Shown here piece after piece: positions 7,716-14,663 of a DNA stretch of 14,663 bases (position 1 is its first letter; each line of letters begins with the position of its first letter). Under the pieces are notes generated by a model. It had not been told where the DNA came from. It searched no databases and saw only the letters and a program-made list of their open reading frames with translations. Source of the stretch: GCA-2731375 sp964507245. GTDB taxonomy: Bacteria; Pseudomonadota; Alphaproteobacteria; GCA-2731375. The stretch spans positions 1 through 14,663 of the forward strand of contig CAZDQC010000087.1 of NCBI GenBank assembly GCA_964507245.1. The letters are read 5' to 3'. The translations under genes and the position numbers were made by a program.

Positions 7716-8926
7716 TGAAACCACTGGATGGCGTAATAGTGGTCGATTTTACACGCGTACTTGCAGGGCCAACGTGCACACGAGTTTTGGTTGAACTCGG
7801 CGCGTCAGTGACAAAAATTGAACCACCTGCAGGGGATATGGCGCGCGCTGGATGGCCGGTAATTGACAAACATTCTGGTTATTATCTTCAACTAAATGGG
7901 GGTAAACGAAATCTCTGTATTGACCTAAACTGGCCTGAAGCACGCAAAATTGTCTTTGAACTTTGCACCAAAGCAGATGTAATTGTAGAAAATTACCGAC
8001 CTGGCACAATGGAAAGCTTTGGGCTTGATTATAAGGCCGTCGCGGCCATCAATCCACTCGTGGTGTATGTGTCGATGACTGGATACGGACAAGATTCACC
8101 CTGGTCAGGTAGACCGGCATTTGCCCCCACCGTGCAAGCCGAATCTGGGGCTACGGCAACACATCTTGCGCATTATGGGAAGAATTTGACTAAACCGGTA
8201 AATGATTCATCGAGTCACGCCGACCTCTATACCGGACTTCAAGGCGCGATCGCGGCTCTTGCTGGGTTGAACGAACGTGCACAAACAGGCAAGGGAACAC
8301 ACGCAGACGTCTCAATGATGGCAACCATGCTATCAGTGAACGAGCGTATCCACGGGCAAATCAACGAACTCGAAAATGCCGATGACGAACCGTGGGCGCT
8401 GAGCGCCCCGGAATCGCCAATCTTTGAATTAGCCGATGGTTCTTTGGTTACAATTGTCACTTCACCGGTATGGTCGACCTCCTTTGTGAGATTTTGCACA
8501 ATGATGGGGCGCAACGATTTGCGCGCTGATCAACGTTTTCTGACGCCGGAGTTACGGCGGAAAAATTTTGTTAATTTGATGGAAGAAGTGCAAGGATGGA
8601 TACGTACCTTCCGTACATTTGAGGAGTTGGAAGTCCAGGTATCTGGTGGTGGCGGTTTGGCAATCGGTAAAATCCGCACACCCGCAGAGGTACTAGACAC
8701 GGAATGGGCGATTGCAATGAAACCAACCTACGAAGTTGTAATTGGTGATCAAACAATTCGTCTTCCAAAGGGACCTTGGCGTTTCAATGGCCGGGATACC
8801 GGAGCACTGCCTTTAGCATCGACGCAAGGGGCGGATAATCGTGAAGTACTGCGAGAAATAGGTATAAGGGAATCTTCTATTGATGAGCTTTATAAGCTGG
8901 GTATTTTGCACGAATTATCCGAGTAG
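7712..8926 (+). CDS. CaiB/BaiF family (type III) CoA-transferase
   Basis: A 404-residue protein that should move CoA between a CoA-thioester donor and a carboxylic acid. The N-terminal Rossmann-like part has the family's opening pattern (PLDGVIVVDFTRVLAGP) and KIEPPAGD. NGGKRNLCIDL (62-72), IVENYRPG (91-98) and YVSMTGYGQDSPW (119-131) follow. The catalytic Asp is D171 in SSSHADLYTGLQGAIAAL, followed by TGKGTHADVSM. The length is normal and the frame intact. ATG at 7712 overlaps the hydratase stop as ATGA; a second ATG at 7715 is equally possible, and GAGGG lies just upstream. With the hydratase this is a CoA-activation/hydration module without its own ligase, dehydrogenase or thiolase in the window. 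The acyl donor and acceptor are unknown. Confidence 0.94.
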   Translation: MMKPLDGVIVVDFTRVLAGPTCTRVLVELGASVTKIEPPAGDMARAGWPVIDKHSGYYLQLNGGKRNLCIDLNWPEARKIVFELCTKADVIVENYRPGTMESFGLDYKAVAAINPLVVYVSMTGYGQDSPWSGRPAFAPTVQAESGATATHLAHYGKNLTKPVNDSSSHADLYTGLQGAIAALAGLNERAQTGKGTHADVSMMATMLSVNERIHGQINELENADDEPWALSAPESPIFELADGSLVTIVTSPVWSTSFVRFCTMMGRNDLRADQRFLTPELRRKNFVNLMEEVQGWIRTFRTFEELEVQVSGGGGLAIGKIRTPAEVLDTEWAIAMKPTYEVVIGDQTIRLPKGPWRFNGRDTGALPLASTQGADNREVLREIGIRESSIDELYKLGILHELSE

Positions 8927-9057
8927 TTATTACAAGATACAAACTTGGGGAAATTGAACTCTTCTGACGAATGGTGCCTTAATAACAAGCTCTTTATTTG
9001 TTGAAATTAGAGATACACTAAGATCCGGCGCTAGAGTTCATACATAAGGAAGTAACA

Positions 9058-10131
9058 ATGCATTTTGGGCAGTTTAATTTGATGGGTTACCGAGAAAGAG
9101 GTACCCCTACCCAACGTCTATTCCATGAGGCACGTGAACAAACCAAACTGGCTGAAGAAGCGGGTTTTGAAATAGCATGGTTTGCTGAACATCATTTTTC
9201 GAATTACTGCGTCTGCCCCTCTCCTTTGATGATGGTTGCCCATTGCGCGGCCGTAACTAGCCGCATCAAACTTGCACCTGCCGTGGTGGTGATGCCGCTT
9301 TATTCACCCGCTCGACTAATTGCAGAAATTGGAATGGCAGACGGGTTATCCGATGGCCGTTTGATCTTGGGTATTGGTAGCGGATACCAACCTTACGAAT
9401 TCGAAAGGTTTGGCGCCGAGCTTTCGTCGTCAAAGTCGCAAACAGAAGAGCTAATGGATATGGTTGAATTGGCCTTCAGTAAGGAAACATTCAGCTACAA
9501 CGGAAGGCATTATCAATTGCCAGAGACACATATCAGCGCGCAACCGGTGAATGGTATGCCCGAAATTTGGATAGCAGGCGATTCCGAAGACATCCACAAA
9601 ATTGCAGTAAAACGGGGCTATACACCGATGTTCGCTGGTAGGATGCACGGTGTTGACTATATCGTAGAACAACGAAATCGACTGGAATCGAGTTTTAAAT
9701 CTGCGGGCAAGGACACATCGGAGCTCTCATTTGGGGTCCAAAGATTCTTGTGTGTTACGGAAAGCCGCGAAGAAACATTTCAGTACTTAGATAATTGCCG
9801 TCATCAAATGCGTCTGGCTTCTGCTCTTCGCCGACGCGAAGAAGTACTAAATGGTGCGATGATGAATGAAACCCCAATGCCAGACGAAATTTCTCTCGAG
9901 GAAATGAGCAAGCATCTGCTGGTTGGCGATGTAGAAACAATTGCTGAGCGTTTAACGGATGAAATTAGCAAAGCCCGACCGAGCCATATAATGTTTCATT
10001 TGCAAGTCGGCGGCTCGAGCTATCAGTTGGCTTTAAAATCAATTGAATTATTCGCCAGCGAAATAAAGCCGTTGGTTGAGAAGGTTCTCGGGCCTCTCGA
10101 AGAATTTGGAATTTCAACTATAGAAAAATAA
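9058..10131 (+). CDS. LLM-class flavin-dependent oxidoreductase (EHHF type)
   Basis: A 357-residue luciferase-like TIM-barrel protein. WFAEHHFSNY (41-50) is the hallmark segment of bacterial-luciferase-type flavin monooxygenases. RIKLAPAVVVMPLYSPARLIAE (69-90) and LSDGRLILGIGSGYQPYEF (97-115) are the usual strand-helix units that contact FMN phosphate. The family uses reduced FMN (or F420) supplied by another protein; monooxygenation of a small organic substrate is the likely role. No flavin reductase is next to it. AAGGAAG lies 5 bases before the ATG. It follows the CoA-transferase after a 131-base gap with no obvious terminator, so it may belong to that operon. It converges on another LLM gene from which it is clearly divergent in sequence, so this is not a recent duplication. 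Confidence 0.92.
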   Translation: MHFGQFNLMGYRERGTPTQRLFHEAREQTKLAEEAGFEIAWFAEHHFSNYCVCPSPLMMVAHCAAVTSRIKLAPAVVVMPLYSPARLIAEIGMADGLSDGRLILGIGSGYQPYEFERFGAELSSSKSQTEELMDMVELAFSKETFSYNGRHYQLPETHISAQPVNGMPEIWIAGDSEDIHKIAVKRGYTPMFAGRMHGVDYIVEQRNRLESSFKSAGKDTSELSFGVQRFLCVTESREETFQYLDNCRHQMRLASALRRREEVLNGAMMNETPMPDEISLEEMSKHLLVGDVETIAERLTDEISKARPSHIMFHLQVGGSSYQLALKSIELFASEIKPLVEKVLGPLEEFGISTIEK

Positions 10132-10286
10132 CAGTAATAAATTTTTTCGTTCGGTTTTGATGTCCACGCTGAAATTTCTTATCTTTGATTTCATCTGACT
10201 GCTGGAGTTGCTGGTGTTCTAAAGTTGCGTAACTGGTAGCCAATTCACTGGCCGAGTCTGGCTAAATTGGAGCTAAAAACACTCGA

Positions 10287-11351
10287 CTATACCGCCTGTG
10301 TTGACTGACCTACCAATGGCAACACCTCCTCCGTAATACGCTGTATGGTATTCGTGCACTGTTCGTGCGTGAGGCCTGCATAGCGGGGAACTATAGAGAT
10401 TTCGGTAAATCCTAGATTGAGGCAGTGCTGTATCCGCTCGGCCGCCTGCTCTGGCGAACAGATTAACGTACGACGACGGAATACATCGCGCCAATCGTCA
10501 CCTTCACACATTCGCAGTAGTACGGACACGTCTCCGGCATAATCTGTTTTCCATTGCCGACCTTGCATCACTTTTTCAAAGGCCCCGGCGTGTTCTTGTA
10601 ATGCACCTTTGGCTTCCCGAATGGCCTGCTCTTCTGTATTACCAATGTGGCACATAAAATTGACCATCGCCTTGCGGTCTGACGTCTTTCGTCCTGCCTT
10701 CTCCCAAGCTTCGCAATACCAACCAAATTTTTCCGCAAGCGCACTTGCGCTCATTGGATAGTGATTCATCATTAGGTGGTAGCCGCATTTGGCGGCGTTG
10801 ACAAAACTCTCCCTTGAATTGGAGGCCGCATTCCAGATTGGCAGTGCACCAGTTTCTGTTGGTGGCCAGGGTTGTAGCTTGCCGAAGGAAAAATATTTCC
10901 CGGTAAAGGAAAATGGTTCTCCAGCCCAAAAGCGCGAGCAGATTTCTAGCCCCTCGGAGATGCGCTCTGCTGTTTCGGCTTGGTCCATATTGAAGGCGCC
11001 GAATTCGTGAGGTGCGAAGCCCCTTGCGACGCCCATGTCTACGCGCCCACCCGATAATTGATCAACTAAGGCGTAATCCTCCGCAACTTTTAGTGGGTCT
11101 CGGAGTTGTATCAAAGAGACTGCCGGAGCAAGTCTAATGTTCTCGGTCTCTCTTGCCCATGCCGCCAGTATCACAGCTGGATTTGGAACCGCACCGCCAT
11201 AATAGTGGAAATGATGTTCCGTAGTTAATGCCCGTGCCCAGCCGAGCGAATCCGCGAGCTTTACCGTCTCTATTATTTCCTCGTAATAGCGTCCTAGAGA
11301 AATCCCGAAGCCATCTCGCCAGGTCGGAAGATAGAATAATGAAAGGTCCAT
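10287..11351 (-). CDS. LLM-class flavin-dependent oxidoreductase (TEHHF type)
   Basis: A 354-residue luciferase-like oxidoreductase. ALTTEHHFHYYGG (41-53), RLAPAVSLIQLRDPLKVAED (73-92) and LSGGRVDMGVARGFAPHEF (99-117) mark the barrel. PIWNAASNSRESF in the middle and ICSPEQAAERIQ near the C-terminus are typical of the superfamily. The frame is open upstream to 11420, but the ATG at 11351 is the real start: GGAGG (CCTCC on plus, 11359-11363) sits 7 bases upstream and the protein then opens with the expected MDLSLFYLPTW. It converges on the preceding LLM gene. Its upstream region directly abuts a peptidase M15 remnant on the other strand, so its native promoter may have been replaced. The substrate is unknown. 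Confidence 0.92.
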   Translation of the reverse strand: MDLSLFYLPTWRDGFGISLGRYYEEIIETVKLADSLGWARALTTEHHFHYYGGAVPNPAVILAAWARETENIRLAPAVSLIQLRDPLKVAEDYALVDQLSGGRVDMGVARGFAPHEFGAFNMDQAETAERISEGLEICSRFWAGEPFSFTGKYFSFGKLQPWPPTETGALPIWNAASNSRESFVNAAKCGYHLMMNHYPMSASALAEKFGWYCEAWEKAGRKTSDRKAMVNFMCHIGNTEEQAIREAKGALQEHAGAFEKVMQGRQWKTDYAGDVSVLLRMCEGDDWRDVFRRRTLICSPEQAAERIQHCLNLGFTEISIVPRYAGLTHEQCTNTIQRITEEVLPLVGQSTQAV

Positions 11352-11363
11352 TGGTAATCCTCC

Positions 11364-11564
11364 ATGGTCGGCCACTTCCCTCGTTCGGTACTGGTCTGTT
11401 CGACGATGGGCGAAGTGCACCTGGCAACCGGCTTTGGGGAGGCTCTAGAGCGCCTTCGCGTTGAACTGGAGGTGCCACTATACATCACCAACGCCTTTAG
11501 GTCGCCGGATCACAACACTAAAGTCGACGGTTACCCGCGTAGCAGACACCTGATCGTCAATTAG
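11364..11564 (+). pseudogene. Truncated peptidase M15 (D-Ala-D-Ala carboxypeptidase-like) domain remnant
   Basis: A 66-residue reading frame whose last 45 residues fit the start of the zinc peptidase M15 fold found in VanY/endolysin-like enzymes: LERLRVELEVPLYITNAFRSPDHN, then VDGYPRSRHL. The conserved RSP..HN turn and the first zinc-ligand His in S-x-H are present. The frame stops 4 codons after that His, before the A-x-D ligand and the rest of the domain. I see no continuation in another frame downstream. The N-terminal 15-20 residues look unrelated. No convincing RBS: AATCCTCC is the wrong strand and belongs to the divergent LLM gene. I read it as debris of a cell-wall hydrolase or phage lysin gene. 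A real short peptide is possible but unlikely. Confidence 0.55.
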
Positions 11565-11573
11565 AATTGGGGG

Positions 11574-11606
11574 AGCAGCGGCACTTGTGCCGTCGATGCC
11601 GTTGCT
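11574..11606. repeat. Inverted repeat with alternative stem-loops
   Basis: AGCAGCGGCA (11574-11583) can pair with TGCCGTTGCT (11597-11606), ten pairs with one G-U in plus-sense RNA. Alternatively CGGCA (11579-11583) pairs with TGCCG (11588-11592) around the loop CTTG; the two folds exclude each other. The element lies between the M15 remnant and the end of the racemase-like gene. It may terminate the minus-strand transcript, but no T-run follows on that strand. Confidence 0.35.
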
Positions 11607-11636
11607 ACAGCTATTTGTGCAGTTCGTTCATTGAAT

Positions 11637-12374
11637 TTATGGTTGATAGCGTCTCGGTTGTAATCCGGCCTGGAACCACGTGAGGTAGCTTACCACGTCA
11701 AAAACGGGTAACCCGAGGTTCAGTTGGATGTCTCGGGTGAAGGGCCCCATATTAGTGCATTCGAGCACGACGGCGCCAATGTTTGGATATTCAGTGACGA
11801 GACGTTGACCAGCAGCCACCAAGTCGTCGCGAGCCAGTTCGAAGTCCATGTATTCTCCGTCGTCAAGGACAGTGGTTGTAAAGGTCTTGCCTTCCTCGGT
11901 ACCGACGATGGGTGTGTCCAAAGGAACACCGACCGCTTTTAAGTGGGCTGGTGTAATGCTTTCTTTCGAAATCGTGATAACCCCAACCCGCTGGTGGGGT
12001 GGTAGGGTGCTCTGCACCCAAGGGACTTGCATGAGAGATGAGCTTGCAACGGGGACACCTGCTGCTTGGGCGATGTCATCTTGGAATAGGGAAAGGAAGC
12101 CGCAGGTGGTGCCGATACCTTCGGCTCCCATTGCGACGGTCTCTTTTGCCGCGCGCGTGAAATTATCCCTCAATCCAGAGGCCCCTTTGCGAACAACCTT
12201 ATCGGATGTCGCACCCCCTACAATTTTGTAGATGACTGGAAAAGGCCAAGTTCCTGCATTGCCGATATCCCCGTGAATACGGGGAAATCTTGTATCTAAC
12301 ATCAGAATGCCTAGCACTGCCCCGTATACGGTTTTGCCGGAGCGCGGCGCTGATTCATTAATTTTTTCAGTCAT
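11637..12374 (-). CDS. Asp/Glu/hydantoin racemase superfamily protein
   Basis: A 245-residue protein with the two-cysteine active-site arrangement of this superfamily: C91 in GIGTTCGFLSLFQ and C206 in VVLECTNMGPF. VPVASSSLMQVPWV (107-120) and RVGVITISKESITPAHL (129-145) are typical of the second half-domain of the small aspartate/glutamate racemase-like proteins. Members are racemases (aspartate, glutamate, hydantoin), maleate isomerase or arylmalonate decarboxylase. With both Cys kept, a two-base racemase/epimerase mechanism is plausible, but the substrate cannot be given. The start at ATG 12374 has only a poor RBS. Its downstream neighbour on the same strand is the LLM gene, 285 bases away and separated by the M15 remnant. 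Confidence 0.85.
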   Translation of the reverse strand: MTEKINESAPRSGKTVYGAVLGILMLDTRFPRIHGDIGNAGTWPFPVIYKIVGGATSDKVVRKGASGLRDNFTRAAKETVAMGAEGIGTTCGFLSLFQDDIAQAAGVPVASSSLMQVPWVQSTLPPHQRVGVITISKESITPAHLKAVGVPLDTPIVGTEEGKTFTTTVLDDGEYMDFELARDDLVAAGQRLVTEYPNIGAVVLECTNMGPFTRDIQLNLGLPVFDVVSYLTWFQAGLQPRRYQP

Positions 12375-12456
12375 TTAGACAGCAAAAAGATAGAACAACA
12401 TTGAAGTTTCTCTAAAGTTATTGAGGTTGTTCTGATCAAGAGTACATCAACCGGCG

Positions 12457-12651
12457 TCACTCGCCAAACAGACTGAGTCGGTGGATTGGGGTACGTAGTT
12501 TGTGGGCTTTAGAAGCTTCCGATGACAAAGCCTGGCGACAGTCTTCACAGGCGCAAAAAAAAGCAAACCTTGCTCTTCTTTCATTAAGTACCAATTCACA
12601 TTTTCCGCAAGAGCAAGAAATTGAAGAATTGTTAGGCGTATCTTCCTCTAA
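12457..12651 (-). pseudogene. GFA/Mss4-like zinc-binding protein fragment, no start codon
   Basis: This minus-strand frame of 64 codons contains ISCSCGKCELVL and FAFFCACEDCRQAL, the paired C-x-C-G...C-x-C-x2-C cysteine pattern of the glutathione-dependent formaldehyde-activating (GFA) / Mss4-like fold, which binds zinc. Full-length relatives have about 120-150 residues; here the frame ends after SLFGE, so the C-terminal half is absent. No ATG, GTG or TTG stands before the motif. A TAA (12652-12654) in the same frame precedes it, although GAGGAAG lies just after that stop. An A8 run (plus 12555-12562) inside the motif region is slippage-prone, but the motif reads through it in frame. Most likely a decaying gene; a peptide from a non-standard start cannot be excluded. 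An adjacent sequencing error would change this reading. Confidence 0.5.
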
Positions 12652-12654
12652 TTA

Positions 12655-12963
12655 GAAACAGTGGGAGTTCGCAGATCTATTCACATCTACCCCGCACAAA
12701 ACCATTGACAAGGCCGCTACCACATCACGGTATGGACTAATATGAACTCCCCTAACAGCAATCATCGATGTTACCGTGACATGACCGGCACTGGTAATGG
12801 CCACGAACAAATATGCGCGACACTCTCCCGCTAGATTTTGAGCAAGGGTCGTTGGCTGCGAGGCTATACTGTTTCCGAAGGTCACTAAAGAGCTCTGGAG
12901 ACTACTCCGGCGGGCGGTTTTGTTTTATCGTTTAATTGCATCTTACGCCCCAGGAGGAATTCA
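12655..12963. other. Gene-poor stretch upstream of the last LLM gene
   Basis: This is 309 bases between the GFA-like fragment and the LLM gene at 12964. On minus, an open frame (12652-12885, GTG start, 77 residues) leads in frame to the stop just before the GFA-like motif. Its translation is not recognised and has no clear RBS. The promoter of the LLM gene should lie near 12880-12945, but I cannot pick hexamers with confidence. It ends with AGGAGG, the strongest ribosome binding site of the window. Confidence 0.4.
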
Positions 12964-14127
12964 ATGCGGTTCGACAGCACGCTTTATTACCATGTGGGCG
13001 AAGACTATTCGTGGCCGGTTCTTTTCGATGAGATGCATGAAACAGTGGGTTTGCTTGATGGGCTAGGTTACACGGGAGTGTGGTTGGCCGAGCATCATTT
13101 TGCCTGGGATGGTTGGTATAGGTCTGGTTCTAACCCCATTTTATTCGGTGCCGATGTAGCTCGCTTCAGTGATCGATTACGGATTGGGCAGTGTGGGGTA
13201 GTAGTCCCTGACTGGCATCCGCTAAGGCTGGCGGAAGATATTGCTTTTCTCGATCAGGCTACCAAAGGCCGAGTAGATTTTGGCATTGCGCCTGGTATCA
13301 ACAGTCGGGCCTGTATGAATTTTCACGAGGCCGGTGACCGGCGGGACCAAGCGCGCAACAAAAGATTGTTTGAGGAGGCATTGGACGTTGTTCTTGTCGC
13401 GCTTTACCAGGAATCGTTCAGCCACAAAGGTGAATTTTATGAATTCCCTGCACCCGGATGGATCGATAATAAGATGCTCCAGAATCCGAAATACCACGCC
13501 GAGAACGGCGCGGTTATCAAGATGGCTATCTCACCCCGGCCTTATCAGGAGCGGTTGCCCATTTATCAAATGGCGGAATCAAAGAGCTCGACCAGGGTGT
13601 GTGCCCAACGCGGGATTGGCACCATGTCCCAAGGCCTATCACCTGGGCGAAGCCTGGAGAACTGGAAACTTTACCAACAGGTAGCCACCGAGACCCATGG
13701 CCGCCCTTATGCCCTGGGCGAGGGTATGGCTATGATGCGTCCTTGTTATGTAGCGGAAACGCAGGATCAGGCGGAGAAGGATTGTAAAGAAGGCTACAAC
13801 CTCCTTGGTCAGTGGGGTTCACACGGTCTCTACAAAGACTGGGCCCCGATGGTGACTGAGGAAGAACTGGAACCTGGTGACGAACACCTCACCTTCTTCG
13901 ATTTTCAAATCAAACACGGCATGTTGCTAATTGGTTCGCCCGACAATGTGGCGGCGCAAATCGAGAGGCTCAACAGTGAAGCGGGATGCCAGCATCTGGC
14001 ACTTTTTCTTAACATTCCATTACTGTCGTTCGAGCAGGTAAAAAGAAGCATCACTTTGTTTGCCGAGGAAATCATGCCGCGATTTATGAGTGCCGACGAA
14101 CGCGCGAAGGTTGGGCTAAGCAGTTAG
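12964..14127 (+). CDS. LLM-class flavin-dependent oxidoreductase (AEHHF type)
   Basis: A 387-residue luciferase-like oxidoreductase, the longest of the four here. VWLAEHHFAWDGWYRSG (39-55) is the hallmark segment. IGQCGVVVPDWHPLRLAEDIAFLD (74-97) and TKGRVDFGIAPGINSR (100-115) follow. An insertion of about 25 residues (roughly 162-190) precedes the PIYQMAESKSSTRVCAQRG segment and accounts for the greater length. LLIGSPDNVAAQIERL near the C-terminus is typical. AGGAGG 6-8 bases before the ATG indicates strong translation. It is monocistronic, as the next gene converges on it from the right edge only 53 bases away. The reducing partner and the substrate are unknown; FMN monooxygenase is the default for this branch. 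Confidence 0.92.
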   Translation: MRFDSTLYYHVGEDYSWPVLFDEMHETVGLLDGLGYTGVWLAEHHFAWDGWYRSGSNPILFGADVARFSDRLRIGQCGVVVPDWHPLRLAEDIAFLDQATKGRVDFGIAPGINSRACMNFHEAGDRRDQARNKRLFEEALDVVLVALYQESFSHKGEFYEFPAPGWIDNKMLQNPKYHAENGAVIKMAISPRPYQERLPIYQMAESKSSTRVCAQRGIGTMSQGLSPGRSLENWKLYQQVATETHGRPYALGEGMAMMRPCYVAETQDQAEKDCKEGYNLLGQWGSHGLYKDWAPMVTEEELEPGDEHLTFFDFQIKHGMLLIGSPDNVAAQIERLNSEAGCQHLALFLNIPLLSFEQVKRSITLFAEEIMPRFMSADERAKVGLSS

Positions 14128-14180
14128 AAAGAGCAAGATTTCGGCTGGCAAATTCATAATGTGCGATAGTACAGAAGAAG

Positions 14181-14663
14181 TTATGGCCGACCGCCAGCAA
14201 CACGAATGTTTGCACCGGCGACGTAAGAGGCCTGATCGGATAAGAGCCAGACAATGGCTGCTGCTATCTCGTCCGCCTCGCCGACACGGCCCATGGGAAT
14301 TGTTGGACCGGCTGAATCCAACACGGCCGCATCTGGCATGTCAGTCGCCGTGAGGCCGGGGCTCACCGTGTTAACCCGTATGCCCTCTCCCGCCAGTTCT
14401 TGCGATAGACCAATTGTCATACTATTCACTGCTCCTTTTGAGACGGCGTAGTGCACTGCTCCGCCCGGGTTGCCGCGATGCGCAGCGCCAGATGACACAT
14501 TGACGATTGCTCCACCCGTGCCCCCGTGCCGGGTCGACATACGCATCAATGCCTCCTGCGCACACTGCGCCAAGCCTGTCACATTGACTGCGAGCACGTT
14601 CGCCAATTCCGCTATCGGAAGCGATTCAAAGCGGCAGCGCGGACCAACAATACCTGCATTGTT
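14181..14663 (-). CDS. Short-chain dehydrogenase/reductase (5' part beyond window edge)
   Basis: The last 160 residues of a classical SDR; the frame is open to the right edge and begins exactly at the NNAG motif (visible residues 1-4). N27 in VNVTG, S57/S58 in VNVSSGA, Y72 and K76 in HYAVSK form the full Asn-Ser-Tyr-Lys tetrad. ELAGEGIRVNTVSPGLTATDM and the C-terminal VAGANIRVAGGRP are normal, so the visible part looks functional. About 85-90 N-terminal residues with the NAD(P)-binding glycine motif lie outside, so cofactor preference cannot be read. An internal TTG at 14606 is in frame but lies within the fold and is not a start. The reaction is oxidation or reduction of an alcohol/ketone. 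Confidence 0.93.
   Translation of the reverse strand, partial: NNAGIVGPRCRFESLPIAELANVLAVNVTGLAQCAQEALMRMSTRHGGTGGAIVNVSSGAAHRGNPGGAVHYAVSKGAVNSMTIGLSQELAGEGIRVNTVSPGLTATDMPDAAVLDSAGPTIPMGRVGEADEIAAAIVWLLSDQASYVAGANIRVAGGRP

Noticed and set aside
5996..10131. Rut pyrimidine-degradation operon (LLM plus RutB-like hydrolase)
   Set aside because: The RutB-like hydrolase is divergent from and not operonic with the LLM genes; RutC-F partners are absent, and none of the LLM proteins shows a convincing RutA-specific pattern.
10132..10286. Terminator between the two convergent LLM genes
   Set aside because: Only a weak CCAATT/AATTGG pairing is visible, with no strong stem plus T-run, so I do not call one.
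11848..12231. 127-residue plus-strand open frame
   Set aside because: Antisense to the racemase-like gene, which has both catalytic Cys in context.
12652..12885. 77-residue minus-strand open frame as an independent gene
   Set aside because: Not recognised, GTG start without a clear RBS; kept only as context for the GFA-like fragment that follows it in frame.

Overview
The window is bacterial and reads as an accessory catabolic island, probably from a Gram-negative proteobacterium (marine or soil). That is inferred from purine-rich ribosome binding sites, tightly packed genes, intermediate base composition and the mix of families. No rRNA, tRNA, CRISPR array, transposase or integrase is visible, and lineage cannot be fixed from this stretch alone.

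Layout. At 1-3237 (minus) a molybdopterin/[4Fe-4S] oxidoreductase is followed by a luciferase-like (LLM) oxidoreductase of the F420-type subgroup, which runs off the left edge. A divergent intergenic region with a 19-bp palindrome separates them from a long cytoplasmic-type arylsulfatase (plus, to 5840). That gene converges on a cysteine hydrolase of the isochorismatase superfamily (5996-6634, minus). After an AT-rich divergent promoter region comes a plus-strand set: enoyl-CoA hydratase, a CaiB/BaiF CoA-transferase overlapping it by 4 bases, and a second LLM enzyme (to 10131). A third LLM enzyme (10287-11351) and an Asp/Glu/hydantoin-racemase-like protein (11637-12374) lie on minus, followed by a fourth LLM enzyme on plus (12964-14127) and the C-terminal part of a short-chain dehydrogenase on minus (14181 to the right edge).

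Two pieces of gene debris lie between 11.3 and 12.7 kb: a truncated zinc peptidase M15 domain that ends just before its Asp ligand, and a short GFA/Mss4-like cysteine motif protein with no usable start codon and an in-frame stop directly upstream. They suggest rearrangement or decay in this part of the island.

How the genes may work together (inference). Four flavin or F420 LLM oxidoreductases, a sulfatase, a molybdoenzyme, a CoA-transferase/hydratase pair, an amidohydrolase-type cysteine hydrolase, a racemase-like enzyme and an SDR fit degradation of an unusual organic substrate: ester sulfate removal, redox or hydroxylation steps, C-N bond hydrolysis, then CoA-thioester chemistry. Neither the substrate nor a common pathway can be read from the sequence. 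No regulator or transporter gene lies in the window, so control and uptake must be encoded elsewhere.
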